Assembly: GCA_947495035.1 (NCBI GenBank)
Contig: CANLXI010000009.1
Location: 147,256-211,255 of the forward strand
Reading direction: 5' to 3'
From: an uncultured Granulosicoccus sp.
GTDB lineage: Bacteria > Pseudomonadota > Gammaproteobacteria > Granulosicoccales > Granulosicoccaceae
Length of the DNA: 64,000 nucleotides
The notes beneath the pieces were generated by a model. That model did not search any database, had not been told where the DNA came from, and saw only the letters and a program-made list of their open reading frames with translations. Below are positions 63,728 to 64,000 of the stretch, piece after piece; positions within the stretch are counted from its first letter, which is position 1; the number at the start of each line of letters is the position of its first letter. The position numbers and the translations under genes are program-made.

Positions 63728-64000
63728 TCAGGAATCCGCAGTACTGGTGCTGCTGACCTTCTTCGCTGTCGAGCGTTTCTTGCTCGCGGCTTTCTTTCTG
63801 GCAGTGGTTTTCTTGCCGACGGCTTTCTTCTTGCTGGCGGCCTTCTTGGCAACTGCCTTTTTCTTGCTGGCGGCTTTTTTCTTGCCAACTGCCTTTTTCT
63901 TGCTCACGGCCTTCTTCTTGCCGACTGCCTTTTTCTTGCTCACGGCCTTCTTCTTGCCGACTGCCTTTTTCTTGCTCACGGCCTTCTTCTTGCCGACTGC
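63728..64000 (-). CDS. Lysine/alanine-repeat histone H1-like protein, C-terminal part (cut by window edge)
   Basis: Only the last 90 residues are visible; the frame is still open at 64000. They consist of KKKAVG and KKKAVS units, then KKKAASKKK variants and a tail ending SKKRSTAKKVSSTSTADS. Such proteins resemble histone H1 tails and the AlgP-like or Hc1-like DNA-binding proteins of bacteria, which compact DNA. The DNA from 63900 is a perfect 36-base tandem repeat, so length may vary between strains. It converges with moeA copy 2; a 92-base gap lies between the stops. Confidence 0.85.
   Translation of the reverse strand, partial: AVGKKKAVSKKKAVGKKKAVSKKKAVGKKKAVSKKKAVGKKKAASKKKAVAKKAASKKKAVGKKTTARKKAASKKRSTAKKVSSTSTADS
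63900..64000 (-). repeat. 36-base perfect tandem repeat in the histone-like gene
   Basis: Units begin at 63900, 63936 and 63972 and are identical as far as the window goes (two full, one of 29 bases). Each encodes 12 residues of the KKKAVGKKKAVS type. Less perfect copies continue to the left down to about 63820. Confidence 0.93.

Noticed and set aside
63900..64000. 36-base repeats resembling a CRISPR array by period
   Set aside because: The repeats are directly adjacent without unique spacers and encode Lys/Ala units in frame; no cas genes are present.

Overview
The window is about 64 kb of ordinary chromosomal DNA from a gammaproteobacterium outside the Enterobacteria. I infer this from high-GC codon use, from gene orders such as thrS-infC-rpmI-rplT-pheS-pheT-ihfA-merR, comEC-exbB-exbD-msbA-lpxK-kdsB and xerD-dsbC, and from ProQ-independent markers such as CsiV beside mfd and Bpt instead of Aat/Ate. 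I cannot name the genus. There are no insertion sequences, prophage genes, CRISPR arrays or rRNA genes. Coding density is high and most intergenic gaps are below 200 bases.

Layout. 1-2.4 kb: the start of uvrB, two nearly identical tRNA-Asn genes each followed by its own terminator, an unrecognised 410-residue protein and tRNA-Pro(GGG). 2.5-10 kb (minus strand): the translation block thrS-infC-rpmI-rplT-pheS-pheT-ihfA and a MerR-like gene. The thrS leader carries two hairpins whose loops present the threonine anticodon CGU. 10.2-13 kb: tRNA-Val, purB and a RoxA/YcfD ribosomal oxygenase. 13.1-14.3 kb: two receiver proteins flanking a 115-residue protein with an HDIR motif. 14.5 kb: ten perfect copies of a 7-base repeat. 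14.6-22 kb: kdsB, lpxK, msbA, exbD, exbB, comEC (envelope and lipid A). 22-24.7 kb: a DUF2062 membrane protein and a LolD plus single LolC/E pair. 24.8-29 kb: mfd and csiV. 29.2-32.3 kb: a glycine-zipper protein, a PepSY protein and a PhoP/PhoQ-like pair. 32.4-36.3 kb: a methyltransferase, a YadG/YadH-like ABC exporter and a lytic transglycosylase. 36.4-41.5 kb: cobalamin adenosyltransferase, HinT, a MoxR/VWA pair and a large lipoprotein. 41.5-43.3 kb: a double-receiver regulator with a degenerate GGDEF-like end. 43.4-46.6 kb: cytochrome P450, moeA and mobA. 46.6-51 kb: gshA, a hydrolase, a DUF2058 gene and sbcB. 51-54.5 kb: a short membrane protein, bpt, a class III cyclase and an inositol-phosphatase-family gene. 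54.8-59.4 kb: rep and lon. 59.5-62.4 kb: DUF3187, dsbC, xerD. 62.4-64 kb: a second moeA and the end of a Lys/Ala-repeat histone-like gene.

Functional themes are aminoacylation and translation initiation, outer-membrane building (KDO, lipid A, lipoprotein sorting, murein turnover), DNA repair and chromosome resolution (UvrB, Mfd, Rep, SbcB, XerD), protein quality control (Lon, DsbC, Bpt) and molybdenum-cofactor synthesis. Nothing here is a clear new defence or mobile system. The most unusual signals are regulatory: the dual anticodon-mimic thrS leader, the ATT start of infC, the 7-base repeat upstream of a paired-receiver operon, and that operon itself.
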